From assembly GCA_037349315.1 (NCBI GenBank), contig JBAIAC010000026.1, forward strand, positions 22,845,501 to 22,909,500: a stretch of 64,000 nt of DNA, written 5' to 3'. The stretch's first letter is position 1. Each line of letters starts with the position of its first letter. This document shows, piece after piece, positions 12,274 to 24,292 of the stretch. The notes under the pieces were generated by a model. That model searched no databases and was not told the origin of the DNA. It saw only the letters and a list, made by a program, of their open reading frames with translations. Origin of the DNA: Chelydra serpentina. Lineage: Eukaryota > Chordata > Testudines > Chelydridae. Position numbers and translations under genes: made by a program.

Positions 12274-13310
12274 AGATTAAGTGTTTTTTTGGGAAAGTAG
12301 CAGCGGAGAGTGTAGGAGACCCAATAACATAATTTATGTAGGATATGGAGTGTCCTTAGTCTTGCAGACCACAATTCAAGAAAGCACTCAAGCGTATGCT
12401 TAATTCTATCTCAAATGCCATTGACTTCAATGTGACTTCAACCCCTTTCCTAAATTGGGGCCCCAAAGAAGTTAATCATCAATCCATTGAGTTCTACATT
12501 GGCAGACTCAGCTGATTCAGACTGAAATGGAGGAGGGAGGAGAGAACAGAAGTGATCCCGAAGTGGGAAAAAACCTGACTTTTCTGGCAGTTTTGAATCC
12601 CGCATGTAGCTGGGAGATAAGGAGAGGGAGTGGTAGAAATCAAGTGGATCCTCCTACTCCAGTAATTTATTTGAAAAAATATTATTTCATGCAGCTTGGA
12701 TTGCTGCTGTGCCAAAAGAAATAGGGCAGAGGATTGCTTCTCTTCTTCTTTGTCTCACTTATTTATTCTTGGTTAGCTTTCTTACCTTTGAGTTAGGCTT
12801 CCTTGTGCAGTTGCCCTTGGCTGATGCCTGAATTTTCCTGTCTTATTACCAAGAGGCCACTGTTTCTGTGCTGTCTCTGGCACTTCTGCTATGAGGATGT
12901 TCCTACTTCTCTTATGTTTCTCTCCGTTCTTACTTCTCCTGTCCATGTTCTGTCTCCCCACTTGCTGTGCTGCCTGGCCTCTGTGCTCTTTTGCTGTATT
13001 TCTCTACTACACTTCTTCCAAGGTTTATTTATCATTCCATTTGCAACTCTGCCTGGTCTCCATTACTCTCCTCAGTGGCTGTCAAGTGGCTCCACTAGGC
13101 ACGGAGCCACCTACAGGGGAAAATGAAGAACTACAGTTCTTTCCTTCTCAGCAATAGGTAGTGTTTCAGTACAAGAGGAAGAATCAGTGTCATTGAGAGG
13201 ATGTTAGGTATTCTGGATGATTGGCACCCATGAATTTTAATATGCTGTGCTCAGGTACCCATCCTAAGTCTGGGTTTAGCATAACACAGCAAAGAGTGCT
13301 TTCTATGTTA
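12274..13310. other. No gene recognised; unique DNA
   Basis: Contains the foldback at 12370-12462. Overlapping plus-strand open frames at 12803-13157 are Cys/Leu/Ser-rich readings of CT-rich DNA and show no domain. Confidence 0.4.
12370..12462. repeat. Short foldback repeat with a CCATTGACTTCAATG core
   Basis: The core at 12418-12432 is nearly self-complementary. Flanks include the ACTCAAGCGTATGCTTAA type arm. Member of the shared-core foldback set. Confidence 0.55.
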
Positions 13311-14661
13311 TCAGTGTAACCCTTCTGCCAGTCAGAGTCGGCAGCAACAAGGGCCGGGTTCCGTATCTAGGGGTTCCATTCCAATAACACAATGCAAAAA
13401 CCGGCTCGAGCCCCCACCCAGTGACCTGGGACAAATATATATCACCCCCCCTGGGCGCCTCTAAGAGGCAGTACTTCCCCTCTCGCAAGCACAGTCTGAG
13501 TGTAGAAAAACCTTTTAATGACAGAGAGAAACAATGCGGCCTTTTGCTGGGGAAACACCACATCTAGGATTTGTAAACCAAACTGTGAGCAATGACCCAC
13601 CCCAGCAAATTGGCCATGTCCTTTCCCTTTGGTTCTTGAGTCCATCAACCCCCAAAATCACCCAAAGTCCCAAAAGTCCAACAACCCAAAAGTCCAGACC
13701 CAGAGTTCAAAAGTTCATCTGCAGAGTGTTACACCCCCTCCAGTCTGGGTAGAAATGGGGAGGGGAGAGGTAAGGGGCACCTTACGTGGCTCGAAGCTGA
13801 CTGCCCCGTCCCTTCATGGTGCTTCGCTCGGCTCTGCTCTGCCAGCCATCCCACGAGTCACTCCGTTCAGCCGTCCCGCAAGCCGCTCCGCCAGCAGCTC
13901 CGCTCCGTCAGCCGTCCTGCAAGCCACTCCGGCTGTCCCGCCAGCAGCTCTGCTCCGTCAGCTGTCCTGCAAGCCACTCCACCAGCAGCTCTGCTCCATC
14001 AGCCAGCCTGCAAGCCGCTCCGGCTGTCCCGCCAACTGTCCCGCTCCGCCAGCAGCTCCGCTCCACCAGTCGCTCAGCAATAGATCTTCTGGCTCCCCCA
14101 CTACTTAACACAGTACTCAGTGATTTCAGCTCATAACAATTTCAGCTTGTAGTTAGGGGAGCCTTCGTGCTCATTTGCACACTTAGTCCAGAGTAATTCC
14201 AACTCAGCAGCCTGTGAATAGACTCCTAAGGAACTCAAAATTAGCTCTGATATTCCACAGTGGCGAGAGAGAAGGAGGTGCAATTGACATTTAGGACCCT
14301 CAGAAGAGGCCCATGCCACCAGATACAAATACCTGTCCCCAACCTCTCTCAATTCACTGGGTTTTGGAATCCATGTCCCTCGCCTAGCAAGTGCTGCTTA
14401 GCTAAGGGCGAGTCCCTTCCTCATAACAAAAGCCCACTGTCCTTGATTCACATAATCAGGGTAACAACACTTTAGTCTTCCTGCCCCAATAACAGAGAAA
14501 CTGGGGCTCCCACAGCAGTCAAGGTGACCATTTGGGCAAGCGGTCCATCATGCTTTGCAGGGTGGGTGTGTCCATGCAAACAAGATTAGCCCCTGACATC
14601 CCTTTCCACAACTCACCACCAGATGTCAGGGTAGAGCTCATCCTGACTCTGCTTACATCAG
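13311..14661 (-). mobile_element. Solitary LTR of a retrovirus-like/LTR element, minus orientation
   Basis: A 1343-bp block at 13315-14657 begins TGTAAC and ends TTACA, giving TG..CA termini on either strand, and is flanked by a 4-bp duplication TCAG (13311-13314 and 14658-14661). On the minus strand a possible ATTAAA polyadenylation signal lies at 13514-13519, upstream of the GC-rich end. No gag/pol/env-like frame, no second LTR and no internal region are present, so it is read as a solo LTR left by recombination. The middle (13840-14085) is a degenerate tandem array of CAGCAGCTCYGCTCC-like units. The plus-strand frames across it are artefacts of this array. Class cannot be settled from the TSD alone. 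Confidence 0.75.
13840..14085. repeat. Degenerate tandem repeat inside the LTR
   Basis: Units built from GCAAGCCRCTCC, GGCTGTCCCGCC and AGCAGCTCYGCTCC recur at irregular 40-65-bp spacing. Confidence 0.75.
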
Positions 14662-14669
14662 TAAAACAG

Positions 14670-14849
14670 ATCATAGAATATCAGGGTTGGAAGGGACCTC
14701 AGGAAGTCATCTAGTCCAACCCCCTGCTCAAAGCAAGATCAATCCCCAATTTTTGCCCCAGATTCCTAAATGGCCCCCTCAAGGATTGAACTCACAACCC
14801 TGGGTTTAGCAGGCCAATGCTCAAACCACTGAGCTATCCCTCCGCCGCC
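14670..14849 (-). mobile_element. tRNA-derived SINE with CR1-like tail
   Basis: On the minus strand a tRNA-like head runs from about 14849 to 14780. Its A box GATAGCTCAGTGG and B box GAGTTCAATCC are intact, and the anticodon-loop region reads CCTGCTAAACC. A body follows, then a 3' tail matching the CR1 3' end (CTAGATGACTTCCTGAGGTC, TTCCAACCCTGATA), closing at about 14670. The tail closely resembles the 3' end of the CR1 at 60748-60830, so CR1 machinery is the likely mobiliser. It lies 8 bp beyond the solo LTR's right TSD. It is not a functional tRNA gene because it has no paired acceptor stem. Confidence 0.85.
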
Positions 14850-14858
14850 TGTGAACGT

Positions 14859-14897
14859 GTTGTGTGTGGATGTTCACACACAACATCCACACACAAC
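14859..14897. repeat. Perfect 16-bp hairpin
   Basis: Arms GTTGTGTGTGGATGTT (14859-14874) and AACATCCACACACAAC (14882-14897) are exact complements around a 7-nt CACACAC loop, just beyond the 5' end of the SINE. Confidence 0.9.
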
Positions 14898-15682
14898 ATT
14901 AACAATAACATTAAGATTAAAATTTTACCAAAGCAAGAAAATTCAGAGCTCAACTCATGTCCACAACTTACCCTCTTGTGCCAAAAAGTTACAGCTTCTG
15001 TGTTATGTAAGGTCATGCTGGTCTGACTGTGCACTTCATGTATCTTGTGATGTTGCAATGATTGAAAAGTGTACCTAAAGTGCTCCAAAATAGCTTAAAA
15101 TACACAATCTCTCTTCTCCTCCTTGTTCATTCATTACGCATACCGAGAAATGTGTGGATAATGGAGGTCACTGTGGGTTACTGTGCGTTAAGGTTACCGT
15201 GTATCCAAGTGTTGTAGTTGTGAAAGACATTGTTATTTTAAAATGGTGTGAAAAAGGTGTGAAAAATTAAATTGAGACTTTTTTTTTTCAGAATTATTGT
15301 GCCTTTAAAATTAGCCCTGTATTTGGGTTTTGAAGGTCTGTGTTAAAACACCTATGGGGTTTAGGCTTAAAAGGGTTTTTGTTGAAACATCTCTATTTTC
15401 AGCTCATAATTACTTATGTATTTTTGTAAGAGTATTAGAGGCAAAGCAAGCTTCTTAAAATGATCTCTTGTAATCCACAATCTGTCTGAATGATCAGTAG
15501 TGAACAGTGCTGGGCAAATTAAATCAGGAATCATACTGCAGATCTGCTAATAGGGTGCTGCAAATGGATCTTCCAGTGACATCTTAACATAGCCCTCCTT
15601 CGATATGTAAACAAAAGGCAAAACCTCTAGAGCCGACTTCTGCCATGATAATTCTAACCAATTTATTACTTCGATTGTATGT
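14898..15682. other. No gene recognised; unique DNA
   Basis: No supportable feature seen. Confidence 0.4.
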
Positions 15683-15813
15683 TCCTTGGGGCAGGGTTGT
15701 CTTTCTGTTTTATACACTACCTAGCATTGCACAGTTTGTACAGTGCCTAATGCAAAGTGGCCCTAGTTCATGACTTGGGCTCCTAGGCAGTATCAGAATA
15801 CAAATAATAAATA
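15683..15813 (+). repeat. Dispersed SINE/LINE-tail repeat ending in AATAATAAATAAT
   Basis: The order CCTTGGGGCAGGG, TTTGTACAGTGCCTA, GGGCTCCTAGGCAGTA, CAAATAATAAATAATA is a recurrent sauropsid repeat tail. Related pieces sit at 29410-29460 (plus) and 50860-50960 and 47150-47230 (minus). Confidence 0.7.
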
Positions 15814-17221
15814 ATATTTAACAATTTGGTTAGGAGTCTCTCACCTGTCAAATTCAATCTGCCCAGACCTGGACGGTGAATTCCATTGAATAATACTGAG
15901 TTCATTTATTTTTTAAATAAGATACTCTCTTCTCACAGACCGGGCAGGAGACATTTCTGCGTGTCTTATACACAGGAACATAAACTTTTTTTCATATCTC
16001 AAATGAAATACTGCTAATGATTTGAGAATAAATATTTTATTAGAGAGCACAATGCCACTAGATTTGATACATTATACACAACTTTACTTCTCCAAAGAAT
16101 CCATTGGGCTAAAAGGCATAAAACAAATATGTAAATAAACAATATTTGATGGAAAACAGATTTTGGATTTATCTGCTTCGCTGCAAAAATATTTTGTGCT
16201 CCTTACATCTTTCAGATGCACACTCCATAAATCACTGATCTCTCTTAAATAGGATAGTCAAAGGAAAAAATAAAGATTTAAAACATAAAAACAAAAACAC
16301 ATATAGAAAGAGCTGCTCTAGACTCCATATGCTGTCTCTCTTATTTGTTGCAGAACTAAACTGATGACAAAAGAAATTATTTAGCAGTATGTGATTATTG
16401 CAAAGAATGAAAGGGATGGATTATCTATTTGCCTCTTCAATGTATTGTGAATGTTATGCAGATGACGCCTCTGAAGTAAAATTTTTTAAACCTAAAAAGC
16501 CTTCTGAAAGCTGCTAGGCACTATAGAAAAGCATTTCCACTCTAATCTGTGGGATTTTATTACAGGACTGACAAATTAAATGGTTTTATGTCAGTTAAAA
16601 ACAATCTTCACCAAGATTCATGATCAGCTAAATAGTTTTTAATTTCATGGCACCATAAAAACATGGAAGTGGATTATATGATTTTATAGAAACTCCATAA
16701 ATCAGGCTCAAATCCTCCTTTTCCACAGAAAAAAAGCCCTAAGAAGAGAGAGATATCCTAGTGACTCCGCAGATGTGAACTCAGATTTATCACTACATTC
16801 TCCTATCAGGGGCAAGGAGTTTGTATTGTAGACAAGGTAACAGAGCCAAAAGATCTCTGGGTTTTTGGGTATCAGTGAGGAAAGAAAACCTGCCTGCAGT
16901 GATTCCTAGGCCCACCTTCCCAGCAGCGTAGTTCAGTGACTGATCAGCAACCATGCTGACATCAGCTCCCCCGTCTCCCGTGACTGTGTACCACCTTCCT
17001 CTTCAATGGAGTAGAAGTCATGATGAGGGAATTAAAGCTGCAAGCCGAACCATCTCAGTTGCTCTGCTTGTGTGTCCATGCAAGGAAGCAGGATTTACTC
17101 CTTAATTCTAAAATAAATCAATCAATAAATTGAAGCTTAAGTAATCTGTGTAATTTTCTCATTAGTCAGTTTAATAACAGAGAAGTGTAATTTGAATAAG
17201 ACGGATCTTGTTAGCCTCCTT
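15814..17221. other. No gene recognised; AT-rich unique DNA
   Basis: No open frame or repeat that I can support. Confidence 0.4.
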
Positions 17222-17312
17222 GGGCCTGATCCTGAGGGGAGCTGAGTACCTCTCTCTTCCACTGACTATAATGGGAGCCACAGGTGCTCTGAACCTCTCA
17301 GGATCAAGCCCC
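17222..17312. repeat. Short foldback repeat (CCTGATCCTGAGGG arms)
   Basis: Outer arms GGGCCTGATCCTGAGGGG and CCTCTCAGGATCAAGCCCC are complementary with few mismatches, around a core CCACTGACTATAATGGGA. Same class as 47818-47907. Confidence 0.75.
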
Positions 17313-18114
17313 ACATGGAGGACTCCCCATGGATATGAGAAGGTGCATGGCTCAATTGCAAGATCAGACACAGTATGTACAGTACAGGAGGCGGACACTG
17401 GCTAAACATCTCCTCATTTATTTTCCTATTGCTTAAACTTTATCAACATCTGTGATCTCCTGCATGATAAATGAAAAGTGAAAAAAGGATTAGACGTGGC
17501 ATCATATTCCTCACAATGAGGAGAAATTCTTGAAAAGATATTCTCATAAACAAAGTGCTGCAGTAGGCCCTGTGATAATCCTCCTCCTCCAGATTTATTC
17601 TATTTCTTAGTAAAAGAAAGTAGTTTTTTATATAACTACTGACACCTACATAAAGCAGATTTTAACTGACTAAGGTGCTGAGCCCTTGCAACCTCCACTG
17701 CAGTCAATGACAGTGTCAGAGTTTCAGCAGCTGCTTTTGTGGCCTTTGTGCAATAGGAATGCAGACACATGCAGCATGGAAATATTTCAGATCTGGAGAT
17801 GTGGTCCAGGGAAAGGTAGGTGACACTTTTCCAGCCACCTTTGCAGCACTCAGATTCTGATGTAACCCTCGGTATGAATAAATGTATGGCGAGCTCCCAA
17901 AGAAGTCTGGGATGTGATGCAACCAACAGAATCTCCATAGAGGCATGTGCTATGCAGATGTCCTCATCTGCCCCCTAAACTGGGCTTGCAAGGAGAGCAG
18001 CATAGGGCTGCTAATGTCAGACCTACACTGCTTGTGCCAGGGGAATTCCCCCTGGCCATTTGTGGTGTCTTTATCTGTATATACTACTGAGTTGAGAACA
18101 GGGGACAACACTGA
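17313..18114. other. No gene recognised; unique DNA
   Basis: Open minus-strand frames at 17636-17946 overlap each other in two phases without recognisable domains. A palindrome GCCAGGGGAATTCCCCCTGGC lies near 18036-18056. Confidence 0.4.
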
Positions 18115-18410
18115 GGCTAGGTCTACACTACCCCCCCCTGTCGAACTAAGGTACGCAACTTCAGCTACGTGAATAACGTAGCTGAAGTCGAAGTACCTTA
18201 GTTCGAATGAAAAAGCACTTACCCGGGATCCACACGCGGCGCGCAGGCTCCCCCATCGACTCCGCCTACTCCGTTCGTCGAGCTGGATTACCAGCGTCGA
18301 CGACGGAGCACTTCCTGGTTCGATTTATCGCGTCTTGACAAGACGCGATAAATCGAACCCAGAACATCGATCGCGCGCCTCCGACGGGACGCGTAAGTAT
18401 AGACCTACCC
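18115..18410 (-). mobile_element. Palindrome-rich MITE, copy 2 (reverse of 11967-12273)
   Basis: Ends GGCTAGGTCTACACTAC and, reverse-complemented, GGGTAGGTCTATACTTA, with a possible 3-bp TGA duplication. Internal order matches copy 1 on the opposite strand. It holds a hairpin with perfect 21-bp arms and a single-base spacer at 18317-18359 (arms around GGTTCGATTTATCGCG) and a second at about 18141-18205 (CTTCAGCTACG..CGTAGCTGAAG). GC-rich with many CpGs inside an AT-rich setting. No coding capacity. Confidence 0.85.
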
Positions 18411-21400
18411 TGAGAGAGAACTTCTGGTCTCTATTACAGTTCAACCTTTTAAATAAAATGATTTTGTGTTTAATTTTGATTATTTTTTTTACGAAGAGGA
18501 ATAAATAAGAAAAATCTCTTCCTGAAGTTTAGCTATCCCAAGAGTACCACTACCTAAAAACTGCAGTCTTGGCGATATCTGTGATTTTTATATTGTTTCA
18601 TTCTTTTGTTGCAATGAGGCATGTCATCAAAGTTTGGCCCTGGTGTCAATTCTTCCAATAGGTATCTAAATCTATTTGCTTAGGTCTCTCTGTTTTTGTT
18701 TCTTATTGCTGGTGGAATCAAAGGGTTCATCTTGGTTCTGTTCAGGGAGTGGTTTAGCTTGTGTGTCTGAAGAATAATCACAAGACAAATGTCTAAAAAC
18801 AATAAAACTTGAAAGAGGAAGTTTAAACCACTTCCCAGTTGAGACTACACAATTCTGCTGATTCACATCTGTGCAGAATGATAGTTTTTCACCCTGTAGT
18901 TCTTGGATCTCCAAGATTATATTAACAGAGGAATGCAACAGGACCCTCCTGGACATACAGCACAGTAATCAAACATAAATTCGTTCATTTAATTTAATTA
19001 TCTTGTCAAGTTTCATCTTAAATTTTAGCCATTAGCTTTCTTTCTTGCCATACTCTATAGAAATATCCTCATGTTATTCAAGATGCTTGGGCAGAAAAAC
19101 CACAGTTGCTGATGCACCACAGTTTCTGAAAGGACGTATCAGCACTCACACAGATACTGAGCATAACTTAGAAATTCACCCCGTGCAGCATATGAATGTT
19201 TAACTGAAATAATCAGTTATTCAGATAGAATAAATGCCAGCATGAAGATATATAAGGACATTTAATTTAGAGTTTGGCATTTGACTAGTCCAAAAGTAAT
19301 TGGTCAATCGACTGTTCAGCTATTGTCAAATGATGTAAAAGTGGTCAAATATTTTAAATCACGAATTTATTAGAACAGAAATAACAGTATATCCAAGAGG
19401 CTTAGCCTCAGATAGATACTTGTGCCTCATTACAAAAAATGTTACTTAATTGAGTTATTTTAATGAAAAACAATTAAATGAAGTTCTAAAAAAAAGTGCA
19501 ATCAAAAAGGTAGGTCACTGCCTATAAGAGGGCACCTATGTTTGGTGGTTCTCTGAGCAGAATGAAGTGCATCCCCAGTCAATTCTTCTGCTGAGTGAAG
19601 CATAGGTGTTAATTACCTAGAAGACTAGAATTTTTGCATGGGAGAGGAGGCTTCCTATATCATCTTCCATCCCTTGAACACTCATGTAAGAGAAGGCAGG
19701 ATTTAGGGCTGCATCCTCCATTCCTTACTCAGAGAGAGATTCTTAACCCCCTTATAAGGTAAAGAAACTTTGAATGAAGCACCAACAAATGTGTTACCGG
19801 CAGGGGAACAAAATTCTCCCTCCTTCAATCTTAGGTCATCGGCACCTGTATAGTTATTCCATAGTTACCAGTACAGCCCATCGGTGTAGTAATAGCCATA
19901 ACTTGGCACGTACCCCTTAAGCAGGGTTTGTGGCCAATGAAGTGTGTGCCCCCTCCTCCCAGGACATTCCCTTGACATCCTCACAATCTTCTTTTGAGTT
20001 CAAGCAGAGTGGATTGCCACAGAGCTCAGTTCCCTGGCAGATGGAACTGTGATGTCTTTGTGCATGATCCTGCTTTTTGGCCTCCTTATACAGTAAGACC
20101 AGAATGGTTCTGCTGTTGTTGGGGCCTTCCAAATACATGAAGGGGATCTGGGGATTTCACCCTATGCGAATACAACTGGGTTAGTTTTAACCCAACAAGC
20201 AAACAGCATAAAGCTTCAAAGCAGATTGCACTACTTAACATGAAAATTTTGCTTTAGTTTAATAATTCATTGGCTGTTGGCAGAAATTCAGGGATAATTT
20301 TACCAAGGGATGTGTAAAATAATCATCAGTTTGAATTCAGATATTTGGGTCTTTCCCGATGTGCATGGTTATATCGTTTGTCATCATCTGGGAATTATAA
20401 CTGCTGGTTTTGAGAACTTTTCTGAGAACAAGGCCTTAACTGTTTTTTCATCTGCACTCTTTATGTCCAAGTTTAATTCTTCTAAATGCTGCTGTACTTC
20501 TACAGTAACATTTATGGGCCAGATTTTCAAATAGTTACTTATTCAACTGTGTGTACACTTTTTGGTGAGAACAGAAGCAGGGCTTTCAGATTCTCAGATG
20601 AATGGCACTGTTTAACTCTTACAAAATTATTAATAATTATTATCATCAGTATACACGATATATTCTGTTCTCTATAGGTTCTTATACCATACTCATCACC
20701 GTACTATCTGAGTGTCTTCCAGTAGTACATTAAGCAACATGACTAGCACATGTTTGCAGCTCTCTCTGTGTGTATGTATTTTGAAACAAGAGGAAAGACT
20801 CAAAATATTATAAAACTTGCATTCAATTTTACTAGCTCTCCTTCAAAACTAGTATCTGTAAAGGAATTACTAAAATCACTAAAAGAACTATGAGTGCAGA
20901 ACCTCTCCCAGGACTCAAGTTAATTCCATCACTTCTCTGTCAGGACTAATTTAAGCTGCCAAAATGTTGTTGGCTCTCTTCACTCCTGCTAAACTTGTAT
21001 ACAATTAATATTCTCAAATCTCAGTTTTGAAAAAAGTTGTACCTTACAGTTGGCACTGTGTATGCCATATTATTATATAAACTGGCAGTTTTTAGTCACT
21101 GATAGTTACTACTGTATGTGCAGAAAAAACTAACAATATTACTGATTTTTCATTCCTGGTACTAGGTACTCGAGTTTGCAAGCTTGCATAATGTTCCAGG
21201 ATTGTAATATTACACATCTGGAGATTTACAATAATTTCTTATTGATACAGAACAAGAAGTTCTTTCTGAATGAAATGATGCAATTTTGTGAAGACTCTTG
21301 ATCTCCACTACATAATCCTCAATAATCTGATTCATGTTTACCCGCTGCAGTATATTAGTCATGGTATTACAGAAACTTCTACAGAAAAGTAGCAGCAGCA

Positions 21401-21821
21401 CAAATTCTCAGGTTCCTATAGTAACTGTTGAAGTGTTTCTAGTCAAATAACTTGAGCAAACTGAAATTAAATGAAAAAAAATGGTTGCTTTTTTCAGTCA
21501 TAAAATGTGTATTTTTACACTTGGCTTTTGGAATAGCTAGAAAAGAAAAAAAGGCATGCCCATTATATTGAGCTCTTCCCATAAACTCCCTCAGTAGTTT
21601 CATTGCCAATATTTTTGTTGCTCGTCCCCATGGAAACTGATACAATGGTTTTCAAATTTGTTTTTTTTTTAAAGAAAGGACCGTGCAAAGTCCCATTTCT
21701 GCCATTAGAAGTTTTAAATAATTGAAGAGATGTACTACTGCTGTGCAAGTAGGAGTCAGACTTGACTACAGAGCTATATTTAAACAATTTTGTTAAAGCA
21801 TTTGAGCCACACAGATTAGAT
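18411..21821. other. No gene supported; AT-rich DNA with one weak exon-like frame
   Basis: The minus-strand frame 18672-18956 (94 codons) has a protein-like composition and an AG acceptor-like context just inside its start, but it matches no family I recognise. The rest, including overlapping frames near 20310-20677, looks random. Confidence 0.35.
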
Positions 21822-21935
21822 TAGAGCTGGTCAAAAATGTTTTAATGAAAAATTAAAAAATGTTGAAAACCAAAAATATTTTAAATCTTGGACAAAACAA
21901 TGGCAATGATAGTTTGTCACTGTTGTGTTTTCTTC

Positions 21936-21979
<44 letters not shown>

Positions 21980-22172
21980 CATTTTCTAATGGAAAAATGG
22001 GAAGAGGGAGACAAAGCAAAAAATGAAAAAACTTCTGGGGATTTTTTTTATTGAAAAATCAGGAATTTTTGAAAAAAAAATTCTCCACAAAAATTTTCAT
22101 TTTGAAAAAGGCCATTGCTCATCAAAAACAAGTTTTGAGTTAAACATTTTGATTTTCTTTTGACCAGTTCTA
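21822..22172. mobile_element. AT-rich TIR element with TA flanks, copy A
   Basis: Element 21824-22170 (347 bp) has ends GAGCTGGTCAAAA and, reverse-complemented, GAACTGGTCAAAA. It is bordered on both sides by TA (21822-21823 and 22171-22172), which would fit a TA target duplication. The interior is runs of A and T that fold onto each other, plus a (CT)n array at 21939-21977. No transposase. Related copies are at 28841-29075 and 43751-44119, with fragments at 8356, 27960 and 48218. Confidence 0.7.
21939..21977. repeat. (CT)n microsatellite
   Basis: CT dinucleotide array inside the TIR element. It produces the Arg-Glu and Leu-Ser runs in both strands' frames. Confidence 0.97.
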
Positions 22173-23610
22173 TAAATGAAGTAATTTTGTAACAAAATAC
22201 AGGGCCATTTTTTAACAGCAGGCATGTGCAAAAATGCAAACGACTAACTCAGTGTGCAAGTAGCCTAGTGATTTAAGCAGCAGCAGGACACTTCACTGAA
22301 AACCTTTTGAAGGTATGGACTGGAGATACTCTATTGGTATCCCTCCAATAGAAGATGAGGGACGTAGCCAGAAGAGCCCAGGAGACAAGCCTCGAGAACC
22401 TCCATGAAGGCTGATGGCAATGTTAATAGGGAGAAGAATTTGTTGGCTAGTGGAAAGGAGGGAGGATACTTGAAGGTGGAGGTAGGTTAGGGCTTGGCAG
22501 CCTGATTTCATGGCTCTAGTCAAAACTATTGTATTAACTACTCCTGACTCTCCTGCTGTAAGCACCAGCCAGCTAATTACTAAGGCTTCTCCACCTTTAT
22601 AAAGTGCTTTTTGATCCTCAAATTAGATGTTCTGTGTGCACACTGATTAAAGAATTCTGCATTTCACATGTTCATTGGCAAATACTGCTGCTCTTCAGTG
22701 CATGATGTTTTGTCATTTTATATAGAGTACATTTCTTATAACATGTCCTGCCTAACGCTAGCATTAGTTGACTAACCTTAGCCAGTAAAATTTGTGCTGC
22801 ATTAGAACACAGTACTCTGTTTTATGAGATTCTTTATATATAGTATCCTGGAAATAATATCTGGAATGCATTGTAGATTTTATTGTGAGTGAAGTTTTAT
22901 GTTGGGATCTTTATTACTAGAGAAGTAATTTTTTTTATTAAATAGCAAGGTATAATTTTGTCCATAAAATACAGCAGGTAGATGCAGTGGTATAAAATAG
23001 ATTTTTTATTGTTTACATTTCTTATAAGTGTTTGAGTGCATCTTAGCACACAGAAAAGCTACCAGAGTGACAGCAGTGGAGACTGATGTGCTCTTTTCAT
23101 CTATAGAGCAGGGCAGACCGGATAGACAGCAACACCAGAACCACAGCTATCCCTTCAGAGCCTCATCCTTAATTCAGAGGGACCATATCTAAAATCCAAA
23201 AAGTCATACAGTTTACATGCCCAGTCAGGCCTTGGTGTGTCTGCTGAAACAGCCAAAAAGCATGTGAAGTGATGGTGGTTTTGTGATATAGACACCTGCC
23301 CAATAGGAACTGGACGGAGACCACCAACACACAGGTTAAAAACTTTTATGAATTAACTTAGCTGGATTTGAGCTAGTGGCCAAAAGGAACATTGCCTTCC
23401 TAAGTGTTTATACAGCACCAAGCACACCCCTGGCTCTCTGTGTGCGTGTGGATGTATAAATGTGATAATATGAATTTAAAGACCATTGCTCTGGAGTTTG
23501 GGGGAACAGAGAGTGTTTCTCTCACCAGTAACACAGATTCCAACTTTCAAAAAGGCCTCTTAAGATGCTCCTGCAATGCTGTTACAGTAAGTGCATCCTA
23601 GCGGTTCCGA
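22173..23610. other. No gene recognised; unique DNA
   Basis: No supportable feature. A decayed GTGCTTTTTGATCCTCAAATT tail-like motif occurs near 22602. Confidence 0.4.
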
Positions 23611-23783
23611 TGTGATCTTGGAGAAGTCACTTAAACTCCGTGGACCTCCTTGCACTTAACCGCTCTGTGTCCCAGCTGTAAAACAGGGATAACAGGACCC
23701 ACACGTGTGCTGTGATTTGAAACTCAGTTCATTGATGCTTGTAAAGATCTTTTAGATCCTCAGATGGAAGGTACTATAGAATT
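23611..23783 (+). repeat. CORE/MIR-like SINE relic
   Basis: The series GGAGAAGTCACTTAAACTCC, CTCTGTGTCCCAGCTGTAAA, CAGGGATAACAGGACCCAC, then TGTAAAGATCTTTTAGATCC and GGTACTATAGAA follows the order of a MIR/CORE-SINE body with an L2-type 3' tail. Heavily decayed, so ancient. Confidence 0.7.
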
Positions 23784-24292
23784 GTTTTCCAAAAAGACCA
23801 AATGCTGCAGTTGTTAAAGACTGCAGATAGACAGGCGAAGTATTGTGTGTGCATTTCCATAGTGCCAAGGTAAAACACTAGAGATCGCATAGCACTTCTG
23901 CTGTTTAATTCAGATCGAGCGGGATCAGGCCCACAGTGATGGGTAAACCACAAATCTCTGGTTCAGACGAACACACAGACAGTTCTATGTGCTTATCTCA
24001 AATGTATTTGGATATTCTGAACTTCTGTGGTCTCAGAATTGAGCTCAAGATCTCTGAAGAATAGTCTCTGGTGAGATTTCTGATGCTTCCTGTTTCCATG
24101 TGGTCTGGAAATTCTGTGAGAACAAACTTGCAATATTAGAGCTTTTATGCAAAGAAGATTCAGTAAACACGTTGGAACCACTAGAAAGGCTATTACTGAC
24201 TACCCTGTATGCCTAGAAAAACCTGGATTCACAGCTTAGACAATGAGGACTCAGTCCTGCTGTCATTACAATTTCCTATTCAGGCCAAATTC
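23784..24292. other. No gene recognised; unique DNA
   Basis: A short minus-strand frame (23993-24181) has no recognisable domain. Confidence 0.4.

Noticed and set aside
13629..14136. Ser/Ala/Pro-rich plus-strand frames of 159 and 106 codons
   Set aside because: They overlap in two phases and lie in the tandem-repeat portion of the solo LTR, antisense to its orientation.
14780..14849. Possible tRNA gene on the minus strand
   Set aside because: A and B boxes are present, but there is no complementary acceptor stem and the sequence continues into a CR1-like tail, so it is a SINE head.
21831..22054. Arg-Glu and Leu-Ser repeat proteins on opposite strands
   Set aside because: Both are translations of the (CT)n array inside an AT-rich TIR element.
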